Assembly: GCA_938074565.1 (NCBI GenBank)
Contig: CALJEQ010000006.1
Coordinates: 62,001 to 126,000, forward strand
Source of the DNA: an uncultured Alkaliphilus sp.
GTDB lineage: Bacteria; Bacillota; Clostridia; Peptostreptococcales; Natronincolaceae
DNA length: 64,000 bases
Reading direction: 5' to 3'
The notes below the pieces were generated by a model. It was not told the origin of the DNA and did not search any database. It saw only the letters and a program-made list of their open reading frames with translations. Below are positions 9,582 to 17,504 of this stretch, piece after piece. Each line of letters starts with the position of its first letter. The stretch's first letter is position 1. Position numbers and translations under genes: made by a program.

Positions 9582-10931
9582 GTGGAAGGACTAACACCAG
9601 GGGAAAAAATAAAAAAACTACGACTAGATTTAGGGCTAAAACAAGACGACCTTACAAATGAAGAAGTTTCAAAATGTTTAATTAGTATGATAGAAAGAAA
9701 TAAAAGGGGGCTAACTTGGAGTGTTGCCCAAATAGTTGCAGATAGCCTTAATCAATATTATAAAAACATGGGTAAAGAAATTACCCCAGAATATTTAATG
9801 GAAACAGAAATAGATAGGGTTACAAAGGAAGTTAAGGAAGACTTAACGTATATTCAGACCTTGCTAGATACAGGTAAAATTGATATAAAACTAATGACAC
9901 CTATTTTTGATAAACTTTTAGGCCTAGTAAACCAATGGGCATTGAGAAAAGAAAAAGCAGAGTTGCTTTTTCTAAGAGGGAAGTTTAATTACTTTGCTTA
10001 TCAATATAATAATGCCATAAAAGATTTTACTGAAGTGGTGGCGTATTATATAGAAGATAAAAACCACGCTGAAGTTGCCCGAATATATAATTTAATAGGT
10101 GCTAGTTATCAAATGTTAATGATAATAGACCAAGCCATAAACTATTATACAAAAGCATATGATATTACATTGGAGCATAACACAGATAATAGGGAGTTAA
10201 TTAGACTACTAACAACAAAAAACCTTATTATGTGTTATAGAAAAATGAAAAGATATGATATAGCCATTCAATACATAAATAGATTTAAAGAAGAGGAATG
10301 GGAGGATCAAAGTCTTTATCATAAATTCAATGTAGAAATAATGTTACTTGAAGCAAATACGTTTAGAGATATGACAAACTTTGTAAAGGCAGAACAGTCA
10401 TATAGTAAACTTATTGAAATTAAAGGAGAATTAAATGAAGAAATATTATTTTTAACTTATGAAAACTATGCAAGTTTATTACTAATGATTAAGAAACTAG
10501 ATAGGGCTTTAAAATATATTGATAAAGCCTTAGAGCTTAAAGATAAAGTTAAAGTTAATAATTTTTCTACTTTATGGATATATTTAACTAAGTCTAAAGC
10601 TTATATGAGATCTGGTAGAATTAGTAAGGTGTTTAATGTGTTAAAGGAAGGATTAATTTTAGCAGAAGAATTTAATAATATGGAATTAATGATAGATTTT
10701 CATTTTACACTAACCCAAACTTATATTTTTCTAGAAAACTATGAAGAAGCTTTAAAACAACTTAATATAGTTGAAAAATATATTATACAAAATAAGATTA
10801 AAACAAAAGAAAATGATTTGAATATTTTCTATGCGGAGGTTTATTGTAAGGCAGGGGAAACTGATAAAGGTGTAGAATATATGTTGAAAGTTAGAAAGGA
10901 TTATTTTGCCTTAAGTAATGAAGTATATTAA
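9582..10931 (+). CDS. HTH-TPR regulator, RRNPP-like (peptide-sensing)
   Basis: A 449-residue regulator. Residues about 6-60 form an XRE/Cro helix-turn-helix (GEKIKKLRLDLGLKQDDL, ISMIERNKRGLTWSVAQIVADSL). Residues about 90-445 are a string of TPR-like helix pairs, for example EVARIYNLIGASYQMLMIIDQAINYYTKAY and EEILFLTYENYASLLLMIKKLDRALKYIDKAL. This is the architecture of RRNPP regulators such as PlcR, PrgX, NprR and related clostridial proteins, where the TPR part binds a re-imported signalling peptide. The start is GTG 9582 behind GGAAGGAG. A short exported peptide gene begins 16 bases after its stop, the classical receptor-propeptide order. Targets cannot be read from sequence. Confidence 0.85.
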   Translation: MEGLTPGEKIKKLRLDLGLKQDDLTNEEVSKCLISMIERNKRGLTWSVAQIVADSLNQYYKNMGKEITPEYLMETEIDRVTKEVKEDLTYIQTLLDTGKIDIKLMTPIFDKLLGLVNQWALRKEKAELLFLRGKFNYFAYQYNNAIKDFTEVVAYYIEDKNHAEVARIYNLIGASYQMLMIIDQAINYYTKAYDITLEHNTDNRELIRLLTTKNLIMCYRKMKRYDIAIQYINRFKEEEWEDQSLYHKFNVEIMLLEANTFRDMTNFVKAEQSYSKLIEIKGELNEEILFLTYENYASLLLMIKKLDRALKYIDKALELKDKVKVNNFSTLWIYLTKSKAYMRSGRISKVFNVLKEGLILAEEFNNMELMIDFHFTLTQTYIFLENYEEALKQLNIVEKYIIQNKIKTKENDLNIFYAEVYCKAGETDKGVEYMLKVRKDYFALSNEVY

Positions 10932-10947
10932 AAGGAGGCTTTTAAAA

Positions 10948-11112
10948 ATGAAAAAAATAAAAGCAGTGTTGGCAACTATGTTGGTTTGCTCTTTACTTAT
11001 CGTAAGTAGCAATGGGGTTTGGGCAAAATCAAATCGCAATGATAAATTAAATATTTATGATAATGGGACAGATATTAGATTGTTAGGTGACCCTGCTCCT
11101 GGTGTATATTAA
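10948..11112 (+). CDS. short exported peptide, candidate RRNPP pro-signal
   Basis: A 54-residue protein with a textbook signal peptide: a basic start (MKKIK), a hydrophobic core (AVLATMLVCSLLIVSS) and a likely cleavage after NGVWA, leaving about 28 residues ending NGTDIRLLGDPAPGVY. A frame also opens at 10918, but ATG 10948 has a perfect AAAGGAGG ribosome site at 10931-10938. It follows the HTH-TPR gene by 16 bases and a terminator comes after it, so the two form an operon. Size, export signal and position fit Phr/PapR-like pro-peptides, whose C-terminal residues become the signal. The function is inferred from context; no experiment or search supports it here. Confidence 0.72.
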   Translation: MKKIKAVLATMLVCSLLIVSSNGVWAKSNRNDKLNIYDNGTDIRLLGDPAPGVY

Positions 11113-11213
11113 TAAATTTCTAATGGGAACTACTTTAATGGGTTCTTTGTCAAGTAGCGTTGGTGAAAAACTTAAAAAAAATTAAGACAGAAAAACGAAA
11201 CAGTATAATCAAA

Positions 11214-11252
11214 TGGCTTAGGGTGTTAAATAATCACCCTAAGCTATTTTTA
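11214..11252 (+). terminator. Rho-independent terminator after the peptide gene
   Basis: TGGCTTAGGGTG (11214-11225) pairs with CACCCTAAGCTA (11235-11246), followed by T-rich sequence. Confidence 0.82.
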
Positions 11253-11318
11253 TCCATCAACACTATATATTAAAGTAAAAGAATATATAATATAAAATAC
11301 CAGTATGCATTAAGTATT

Positions 11319-12104
11319 TCATTTTAAGTTAATGCCTATTAGATAAAGAACTATCACATGGAAGGGATAGAAAATATAAAATAGGCTTTTAAGTCCCACG
11401 CCTTTTTTACTATTGTAGAGTAATAAGAAAGGAAGTGCTGTAATCATCATCCATTGATATTCTGCAAAAGGGACAAAGTATTTGATAGGACCCCTGTAGT
11501 TACCATACTTTCTAACTAAGATATAACATAAAATAGAGAATCCACTGTAATATATTATCAATTTCTTTTTACTATCTTTTGCTAAATAAAGTAAAATTCC
11601 TAGTACTATAAAAAAGAACCCACCTTCTGTAAATATAACATTTCCAAATAAAGAACCATAAAACATATAGGTTGGAAGCATATTGGGTAAACTTGGAAAT
11701 TTTATAAATTCAACTAAGATAAGGCATAAAATAAAGCTAACTAATTGCCATACACAAAAGCCAATATTAAGTTTTTTATCTTTTTTGTTAATAAGAAATA
11801 TAATTACACTTATCAAAAATAAGGTAGTGAAAAAATTGTTTTCAATATAAACATATGTATCTTTATATAATATATTTATTGTTAAATTTATAATAGCCAT
11901 AGCCAAACCTAACAAGTACATACGAGTAAGATACCTTTTTTTATGTGCTGTAAAGGAAAAGCCCCAAACCGTACAAAACATAAATAAGGGGGCAGAAATT
12001 CTACCTAACCACCTAAACCAAATAGGTGTTCCTGGTATAAATACTCCGATGTGGTCAATAAGCATAAGTACTAATGCTAATAACTTCAAAGCTGTTGTTG
12101 TCAT
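11319..12104 (-). CDS. TraX family membrane protein
   Basis: A 261-residue membrane protein on the - strand. It starts TTTALKLLALVLMLIDHIGVF, then WFRWLGRISAPLFMFCTVWGF and RYLTRMYLLGLAM, the signature of the TraX family; F-plasmid TraX acetylates pilin, and chromosomal homologues in Firmicutes are uncharacterised. About eight hydrophobic segments cover the whole length. The start has a GAGGAG ribosome site just upstream. It is convergent with the regulator-peptide operon. Acyl transfer to a surface component is a reasonable guess, not shown here. Confidence 0.85.
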   Translation of the reverse strand: MTTTALKLLALVLMLIDHIGVFIPGTPIWFRWLGRISAPLFMFCTVWGFSFTAHKKRYLTRMYLLGLAMAIINLTINILYKDTYVYIENNFFTTLFLISVIIFLINKKDKKLNIGFCVWQLVSFILCLILVEFIKFPSLPNMLPTYMFYGSLFGNVIFTEGGFFFIVLGILLYLAKDSKKKLIIYYSGFSILCYILVRKYGNYRGPIKYFVPFAEYQWMMITALPFLLLYNSKKGVGLKSLFYIFYPFHVIVLYLIGINLK

Positions 12105-12154
12105 ATTTTAAACTCCTCTGTCCCTTACAAACCTTGATTTATTATAATTATTTT

Positions 12155-12198
12155 AATAATAAAAGTGTATCATAAACATCGAGTTTATAATACACTTT
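12155..12198 (-). terminator. terminator for the - strand secreted-protein gene
   Basis: A near-perfect 16-base inverted repeat (12162-12177 with 12183-12198) is followed on the - strand by a T-rich tract (complement of 12150-12161). It lies 30 bases past the stop at 12229. Confidence 0.7.
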
Positions 12199-12228
12199 GG
12201 TATTATATAACTTACTTAAAGATTTTAA

Positions 12229-12756
12229 CTACTTTACATAGCCTTTAAAATTACTTGGTGCTGAAAAACTCATATAATAAAGAGTTGAGGTATTTAAGCC
12301 TGAAACAGTACCTGTAGATGTACTATTTGCATTGACGATTAATGTTTCAGTAGCAAACCATCCATTCTCTGTAAAAATTTTAACTGTTAGTTTTGTGCTA
12401 CTGTTGTTTGTTATGCTATAAGTAATAGTTGATTTGCCTTTAAAATAACTATTTGTGTACAGTGTGGACCCTTCAGCGCTTCCTTGAAAGCCCATTTGTT
12501 CTATTGTAAGATCAACTACATTAGAAGTAGATGGCTTACTAAGTCCGTATGTACCTATTTCTCCTGTTTCTTTTGAAGATAAAGATTTAGGTTCTTTTTT
12601 GGATACACCTACATTCTCATATATCTCATCAGACGATATAGTATTTCTTGTTTCTTGTTTTACAGGAGTGTTAATTGCATATGATGCAGATGAGAAAATC
12701 ATGCAAACTCCTAACGTTAATGATAATACCTTTTTGTTAAACAAATTTTTAAACAT
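12229..12756 (-). CDS. secreted protein of unknown function
   Basis: A 175-residue protein with a signal peptide (KKVLSLTLGVCMIFSSASYA), a polar linker of about 50 residues, and a C-terminal beta-rich domain (TLYTNSYFKGKSTITYSITNNSSTKLTVKIF through TLYYMSFSAPSNFKGYVK) rich in Ser, Thr and Asn. I recognise no family with confidence. The start is preceded by AAAAGGAGATAT on the - strand. It has its own terminator and is followed on the - strand by the TraX gene. Its neighbourhood with a putative peptide-sensing operon makes it a candidate output gene, but nothing in the sequence proves that. Confidence 0.75.
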   Translation of the reverse strand: MFKNLFNKKVLSLTLGVCMIFSSASYAINTPVKQETRNTISSDEIYENVGVSKKEPKSLSSKETGEIGTYGLSKPSTSNVVDLTIEQMGFQGSAEGSTLYTNSYFKGKSTITYSITNNSSTKLTVKIFTENGWFATETLIVNANSTSTGTVSGLNTSTLYYMSFSAPSNFKGYVK

Positions 12757-13017
12757 TTTATATCTCCTTTTAGTAATATTGAATTAATGAGTTACTTAGA
12801 AACTATACCATTAAATACAAATTATGTAAATATTTAATAATGACTAATTCAAGATTTACAGTTTTATTGAAAAACTTAATCAGTCTACATTTTGTGAGAT
12901 ACTTTAATGTAGCTCCTTTTTTTATGTATTTTACATGACTTTTGAATATTTCAATAAAAGGGCGAATAAACATGAATTGAGGACACTATAAAGAAATAAT
13001 TGGGAGGGGGGAATTCG

Positions 13018-13497
13018 ATGAATTCAAAAATGAGGTTGCCTAAGTTTCCTAAAGTAAATTGGAAATTATTAATTACAGTAATTCTACTTATCGGTTTAGT
13101 TGTATTCATTACCAGATGTGTACCAAAGTTTTTATCAGGTGGAGAACAGACGGTGAGCTATGTAGTAGTAGAACCAGAATTAGTTCCAGAGAAATTAGAC
13201 GAGATAATACCACGGTATAAGATGTTGGAAAGGGCATTGGCAACTAAGGTAGATGAGGAAGTTTATGTAATTGTTACAAGGGGAGAAAAATTAACCGCTG
13301 GTTATACGGTTGATATAGAAAAAATACAGATGGTAAAAGAAGATGAAGAAGAGAAGTTAGTAATATATGCTCTATTTACAGACCCAAAACCAGAGGAGTT
13401 AGTGGCACAGGTGATTACATATCCTTATGTTGTTGCTAAAACAGACTTGAAGGAACTACCAAAAAAAATAGAACTACAGGTAAGGTATCCAGAGTAA
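13018..13497 (+). CDS. membrane-anchored PrcB C-terminal domain protein
   Basis: A 159-residue protein with one N-terminal membrane segment (LLITVILLIGLVVFITRCV) and an extracellular part. Its last 90 residues carry the PrcB C-terminal pattern: YVIVTRGEKLTAGYTVDIEKIQMV, then VIYALFTDPKPEELVAQVITYPYVVAKT. PrcB is known from a spirochaete protease complex, where it helps the PrcA-PrtP protease; in Firmicutes the domain is found in stand-alone proteins without a fixed role. ATG 13018 is chosen over TTG 13000 because the GGGAGGGGGG ribosome site lies between them. The gene is monocistronic, with a terminator after it. Confidence 0.78.
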   Translation: MNSKMRLPKFPKVNWKLLITVILLIGLVVFITRCVPKFLSGGEQTVSYVVVEPELVPEKLDEIIPRYKMLERALATKVDEEVYVIVTRGEKLTAGYTVDIEKIQMVKEDEEEKLVIYALFTDPKPEELVAQVITYPYVVAKTDLKELPKKIELQVRYPE

Positions 13498-13502
13498 TGG
13501 GA

Positions 13503-13541
13503 AGGTGGTATGATGTTGTTAATCATGCCACCTATTCTTTT
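13503..13541 (+). terminator. Rho-independent terminator
   Basis: AGGTGGTATGAT (from 13503) pairs with ATCATGCCACCT (ending 13533), followed by TATTCTTTT. Confidence 0.75.
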
Positions 13542-13677
13542 CTATCAAACTACTAAAAGATTAAATACAAAATTTCATCAAATTGTAATATGACTGTAAT
13601 GGAATTTATATATAGATGATATATAATTATTAGGTGTTATTAACTTCCAAAAAAAGGGCAGCAAGGGGGCTATACAA

Positions 13678-16020
13678 ATGAGATTACATAAGAAAAAAAA
13701 TTGGACAAGTTTAATATTAATAGTACTTCTGTTGAGTTTAACTACAGGGGTCTTTGCAAACAGTAGTTTTTACGAAAAAATTGATACAGAAAAGCTATCA
13801 AGGGGAGTAACCCATAGCCATATAATGAGATTTACCCAAGAGGGATGGCTTAATGCAAATGTTTTATATGTAGACTTAAAAGATGATACCCTATCTCTAG
13901 ATTTGTTACAAAGTGCTGGTGGGGTAAGTACAAAAGAAACCCTTTCTACAATGGTTAAACGACAGGAAAAGGTGGTGGGGGCTATAAATGGTGATTTTTT
14001 CTATTTAACCAACCCAGACTCTCCAATGGGTATTATGGCTAAAGATGGAAAAATTATTAGTAGTCCTGTAATTAATCATAAATTAGGAACTTTATATGTA
14101 GATAAAAATAATAATGCCTTTGTCGATTACTTAGACTATGAAATAAAGATAAATAATAATAAAGGAAAAGAATATAAAGTAGCTGCTATTAATAAACTTA
14201 CTTCACGATACCAGTTTATTACCATCCTTGATAGAAATTGGGCAAGTCATTCTCCTGGTGTAGCCACCGATCGACCTGATATGGTGGAGGTGGTGGTGAT
14301 AAATAATAAGGTAACGGAAGTTAGAAAAGGACAACCATCAATACAAATACCACAAAATGGTTATGTGGTCGTGGCTTCCAGTACATGGGGGAATGAATTG
14401 GAAAAAAATATCAGTGTTGGTGATGAACTTACAATAAAAACCCACATTACTCCTGGCATTGAAAACATTAAATTAGCCTTAGGGGGAGGTACGCTACTGG
14501 TTAGCGATGGAAAAATTGCCTCCTTTACTCAAAGTAATGTAACTGGAAATCACCCACGAACAGCAGTAGGAATTACTAAAGATCGTAAACAATTGCTATT
14601 AGTTACCGTTGATGGTAGACATGGGTCATGGCAAGGAATTGATGGAACACGTCTAGCTAGACTAATGATAGAATTAGGTAGCCATGAGGCTGTAATTATG
14701 GATGGTGGGGGTTCTACCACAATGATTGCTAGACCATTAGGTAGTTATGCTCCTAGACTAATTAATACACCTTCTGATGGGGCAGAAAGAAGAATTATAA
14801 ATGGATTAGCAGTAGTTTCTAATTTGCCACAAGGAAATATACAAGGAATAAAAGCAGTAGCATTAAGTGAAAATGTTTTTAAAGATGACTCGGTGGAGCT
14901 TAGAGTCACTGCTTACGATACTAATTTTAATCCATTTTGGGTAGATGCTTCAAAAGTAAACTACACTGTAAAAGCAGGTGGGGGTAGGTTTGAAGGTAAT
15001 AGATTTATTCCAAATAAATCAGGAATTGCCACTATTATAGTAGAATATCTTGGAAAAACCACGGAAGTAAATGTTAAAGTATTAGAAGAACCAGCCAACC
15101 TAGAAGTTACTCCAAGAAGTATTTCTGTATCACAGGGAAACAGTGTGAGGTTAAGTGTAGTAGGGGTGGATGCATTGGGATATAGAGCGTCCCTTAATAC
15201 TAAAAATGTTTCTTTTAGGGATACAAAGGGTTTAGGAACTATTAAAGATGGAGTATATACCGCTGGAAGTGTTAGGGGCAATACCATAGTAGAGGTAAAA
15301 TACAAAAATAGTGTATATAATTTACCTGTAGCTATAGGAAGTCAACAAGGGGTTACCACAACGGCTGCAATAAAAAGTGAAATTAAAGACCCGTTATATA
15401 GAAAGTATACAACAAAGGGAACAATTGTTACTGCCCACATGGCAATGAATATACAAAAAATTTCCCTGTTGGATCGATATGTTACAAACAACTTAACCAG
15501 TAAAATCAACAGTGGTAGTAGCCAAGCAATCTTCACAGGTGTAGTAAATGAAGAAATTAGAAAACAACTTAAAAAACCTATTATTACTGCTGTACCTGGT
15601 CATTCACATCAAGAGAGTGAGAATCATCTAATAATAAGGTTAGATAATAGAAAGAATGGTTTAAGACAAACTGATTTTAAACAGTGGACTTTCCTAAAAA
15701 ATCAATTGGAAACCACCAAAAAGAATAATGTTTTCATTGTGTTACCTAACCCAATTTGGGGAAAAAATGGTTTTACTGATGGACTAGAAGCTAACTTGTT
15801 GTCGGAAATGTTAACAAAAGAAGCAGAGAAGGGGAAGAATATTTTTGTATTACATGGAGGTGAAGAATTACAGATAAACCTCAAAGATGGTGTTCGATAT
15901 ATATCTACAGGTACATACCAAAAAATACCACAGGGTAGTCCTTCTGAAGCAAATCAGTATATCGAATTTAATATTACTGGTAATAGTGTAACTTATCAAA
16001 TTAAAAATTTATTTGAGTAA
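13678..16020 (+). CDS. secreted phosphodiester glycosidase with degenerate phosphoesterase tail
   Basis: A 780-residue exported protein. A signal peptide (LILIVLLLSLTTGVFA) is followed at about residues 60-385 by a phosphodiester glycosidase (NAGPA/DUF2233) domain: AINGDFFYLTNPDSPMGIM, LALGGGTLLVSDGK, HPRTAVGITKDRKQLLLVTVDGR and VIMDGGGSTTMI. Residues about 390-550 look like Ig-like beta domains. The C-terminal 200 residues resemble a calcineurin-like metallophosphoesterase in outline (HMAMN, PGHSHQESENHLIIRLDN, FVLHGGEE, DGVRYISTGTY), but the metal-binding pattern DxH/GDxxD/GNHD is not seen. The glycosidase probably acts on wall or extracellular glycans; its natural substrate is unknown. The gene has its own terminator. 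Confidence 0.86.
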   Translation: MRLHKKKNWTSLILIVLLLSLTTGVFANSSFYEKIDTEKLSRGVTHSHIMRFTQEGWLNANVLYVDLKDDTLSLDLLQSAGGVSTKETLSTMVKRQEKVVGAINGDFFYLTNPDSPMGIMAKDGKIISSPVINHKLGTLYVDKNNNAFVDYLDYEIKINNNKGKEYKVAAINKLTSRYQFITILDRNWASHSPGVATDRPDMVEVVVINNKVTEVRKGQPSIQIPQNGYVVVASSTWGNELEKNISVGDELTIKTHITPGIENIKLALGGGTLLVSDGKIASFTQSNVTGNHPRTAVGITKDRKQLLLVTVDGRHGSWQGIDGTRLARLMIELGSHEAVIMDGGGSTTMIARPLGSYAPRLINTPSDGAERRIINGLAVVSNLPQGNIQGIKAVALSENVFKDDSVELRVTAYDTNFNPFWVDASKVNYTVKAGGGRFEGNRFIPNKSGIATIIVEYLGKTTEVNVKVLEEPANLEVTPRSISVSQGNSVRLSVVGVDALGYRASLNTKNVSFRDTKGLGTIKDGVYTAGSVRGNTIVEVKYKNSVYNLPVAIGSQQGVTTTAAIKSEIKDPLYRKYTTKGTIVTAHMAMNIQKISLLDRYVTNNLTSKINSGSSQAIFTGVVNEEIRKQLKKPIITAVPGHSHQESENHLIIRLDNRKNGLRQTDFKQWTFLKNQLETTKKNNVFIVLPNPIWGKNGFTDGLEANLLSEMLTKEAEKGKNIFVLHGGEELQINLKDGVRYISTGTYQKIPQGSPSEANQYIEFNITGNSVTYQIKNLFE

Positions 16021-16025
16021 AAATC

Positions 16026-16052
16026 AAGGGACTGGAAACAGTCCCTTTTATA
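16026..16052 (+). terminator. Rho-independent terminator
   Basis: AAGGGACTG (16026-16034) pairs with CAGTCCCTT (16039-16047) around a GAAA loop, followed by Ts. Confidence 0.85.
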
Positions 16053-16161
16053 CTGATGAAAATGCAAAAAACAAACATACCATTATTTACATCAAGGAAT
16101 TGTAAGTAGCTTCCTAGAATTATATATAAGACATAATAATATTACATAAGGAGGCATTTTG

Positions 16162-17355
16162 ATGGGTAAAAAAATAAAAAAGTTAATTGTAGGAACAACT
16201 CTGGCAGTAACTCTATTTACTTCCACAGTTTCTTTTAACTTCGCTAATCAAATCCATACAGTGGTAAACGGAGATACCCTTTGGAAAATATCGCAACAAT
16301 ACAATACTAGTCTAGATGAAATATATCAGTTAAACCCACAATATAGAAGTAACCCTACCCTTGTGGTGGGAAGTACCATAAAAATCTCTTCAAATACACA
16401 ATTCACTAATTATACCGTTGTTAAAGGCGATACACCTTGGCTAATTAGTAACCGTTTAGGGGTAACCTTGAATGAACTGTTAAAGGCAAATAATTTAACA
16501 TCAGTGTCGGAAATTTATCCTGGGCAAGTATTAAAAATTCCTAGTAAAACCACTGTTTCTCAACATAATACCTTTCAATATACTGTGGTAAGGAATGACA
16601 CCCCCTGGACCATTAGCCAAAAGTTTAACATTAGCCTTCAACAATTATTGGATATTAACAACATTACAACGGGTCAAAGTATTTATGTAGGGCAAATATT
16701 ATTAATACCTTCAACTTCTAATAACAATAGTGTAGCTGGAAACACAGGGCAAACAACTACTGGTAATAGCAAGACTTTTACTACTCATACTGTTGTAAGG
16801 GGAGATGACTTATGGAATATCTCCATTCAATACGGTATCCCATTTACTGAACTATTACAGGTTAATGGTTTATCAGAGAAAAGCATCATTCAAATAGGAC
16901 AAAGGTTAACCATACCAGTGTACCGTATCGCAATTAAGCCTACACCAGGCCCTCAATATGGAGAACTATTAGATTGGTGGACAGAAGCTCAATATGTAGT
17001 ACCAATTGGAAAGGTTTTTACCATCGTTGACTTTCAAACAGGAAAAAGGTGGCAAGCAAAACGTACTATTGGAGCAAACCATTCAGATACAGAGCCATTA
17101 ACATCAAAGGATGCTGCAATAATGAAGGATGTTTGGGGTGGAAATTATAGTTGGGGAACAAGGGCTGTTATTGTAGAAGTAGATGGTAGAAGACTTGCTT
17201 CCTCCGCCAGTTCATTGCCCCATGACATTCAATTCATTAGTAATAATAATTTTAATGGACACTTTGACTTATACTTTCTAAACAGCACAAGACATGTAGA
17301 TGGTAAAGGTGACCCTAAGCATCAAGCCAATGTACTTAGAGCAGGTGGAAAATAA
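16162..17355 (+). CDS. secreted protein with four LysM domains
   Basis: A 397-residue exported protein. After a signal peptide (residues 1-29) come four LysM repeats at about 32-76, 84-127, 140-183 and 209-252, each opening with a HTVV.GDTLW-like motif. They bind the glycan strands of peptidoglycan or chitin-like polymers. A C-terminal domain of about 130 residues (ELLDWWTEAQYVVPIGKVFTIVDF, ANHSDTEPLTSKDAAIMKDVWGG, HFDLYFLNSTRHVDGKGDPKHQANV) occurs with LysM in other clostridial proteins; I do not know its activity. ATG 16162 follows an AAGGAGG ribosome site. Likely a cell-wall or spore-associated protein. Confidence 0.85.
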   Translation: MGKKIKKLIVGTTLAVTLFTSTVSFNFANQIHTVVNGDTLWKISQQYNTSLDEIYQLNPQYRSNPTLVVGSTIKISSNTQFTNYTVVKGDTPWLISNRLGVTLNELLKANNLTSVSEIYPGQVLKIPSKTTVSQHNTFQYTVVRNDTPWTISQKFNISLQQLLDINNITTGQSIYVGQILLIPSTSNNNSVAGNTGQTTTGNSKTFTTHTVVRGDDLWNISIQYGIPFTELLQVNGLSEKSIIQIGQRLTIPVYRIAIKPTPGPQYGELLDWWTEAQYVVPIGKVFTIVDFQTGKRWQAKRTIGANHSDTEPLTSKDAAIMKDVWGGNYSWGTRAVIVEVDGRRLASSASSLPHDIQFISNNNFNGHFDLYFLNSTRHVDGKGDPKHQANVLRAGGK

Positions 17356-17367
17356 AAAAATATAATG

Positions 17368-17412
17368 GAAATGATAATAATCATATGGACAATGATTATT
17401 GTCATTTCTTTT
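17368..17412 (+). terminator. Rho-independent terminator after the LysM gene
   Basis: A perfect 17-base inverted repeat (17368-17384 with 17392-17408) around a 7-base loop is followed by TTTTG and more Ts. Confidence 0.8.
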
Positions 17413-17416
17413 GTTT

Positions 17417-17445
17417 TTGTCAAATTATTAGAAATATTGTATAAT
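17417..17445 (+). promoter_or_regulatory. sigma-A type promoter for the Lon-like gene
   Basis: TTGTCA (17417-17422) and TATAAT (17440-17445) are spaced by 17 bases, 60 bases upstream of the start codon. Confidence 0.6.
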
Positions 17446-17504
17446 TATAATTAAATAGTAAAAAAGTAGGTATATATAAATATAAGGGCAAAGGGGGAAT
17501 TAAA

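Noticed and set aside
11123..11185. Possible 20-codon peptide (MGTTLMGSLSSSVGEKLKKN) after the exported peptide
   Set aside because: There is no ribosome binding site in front of it and no export signal.
15342..15536. - strand open frame with hydrophobic residues inside the glycosidase gene
   Set aside because: It has no ribosome site and lies wholly inside a well supported gene; the hydrophobic look follows from the codons of the + strand.
17368..17408. Fur-box-like sequence (ATGATAATAATCAT)
   Set aside because: It is one arm of a perfect 17-bp hairpin with Ts after it, which is a terminator; the 7-1-7 Fur pattern is only partly met.
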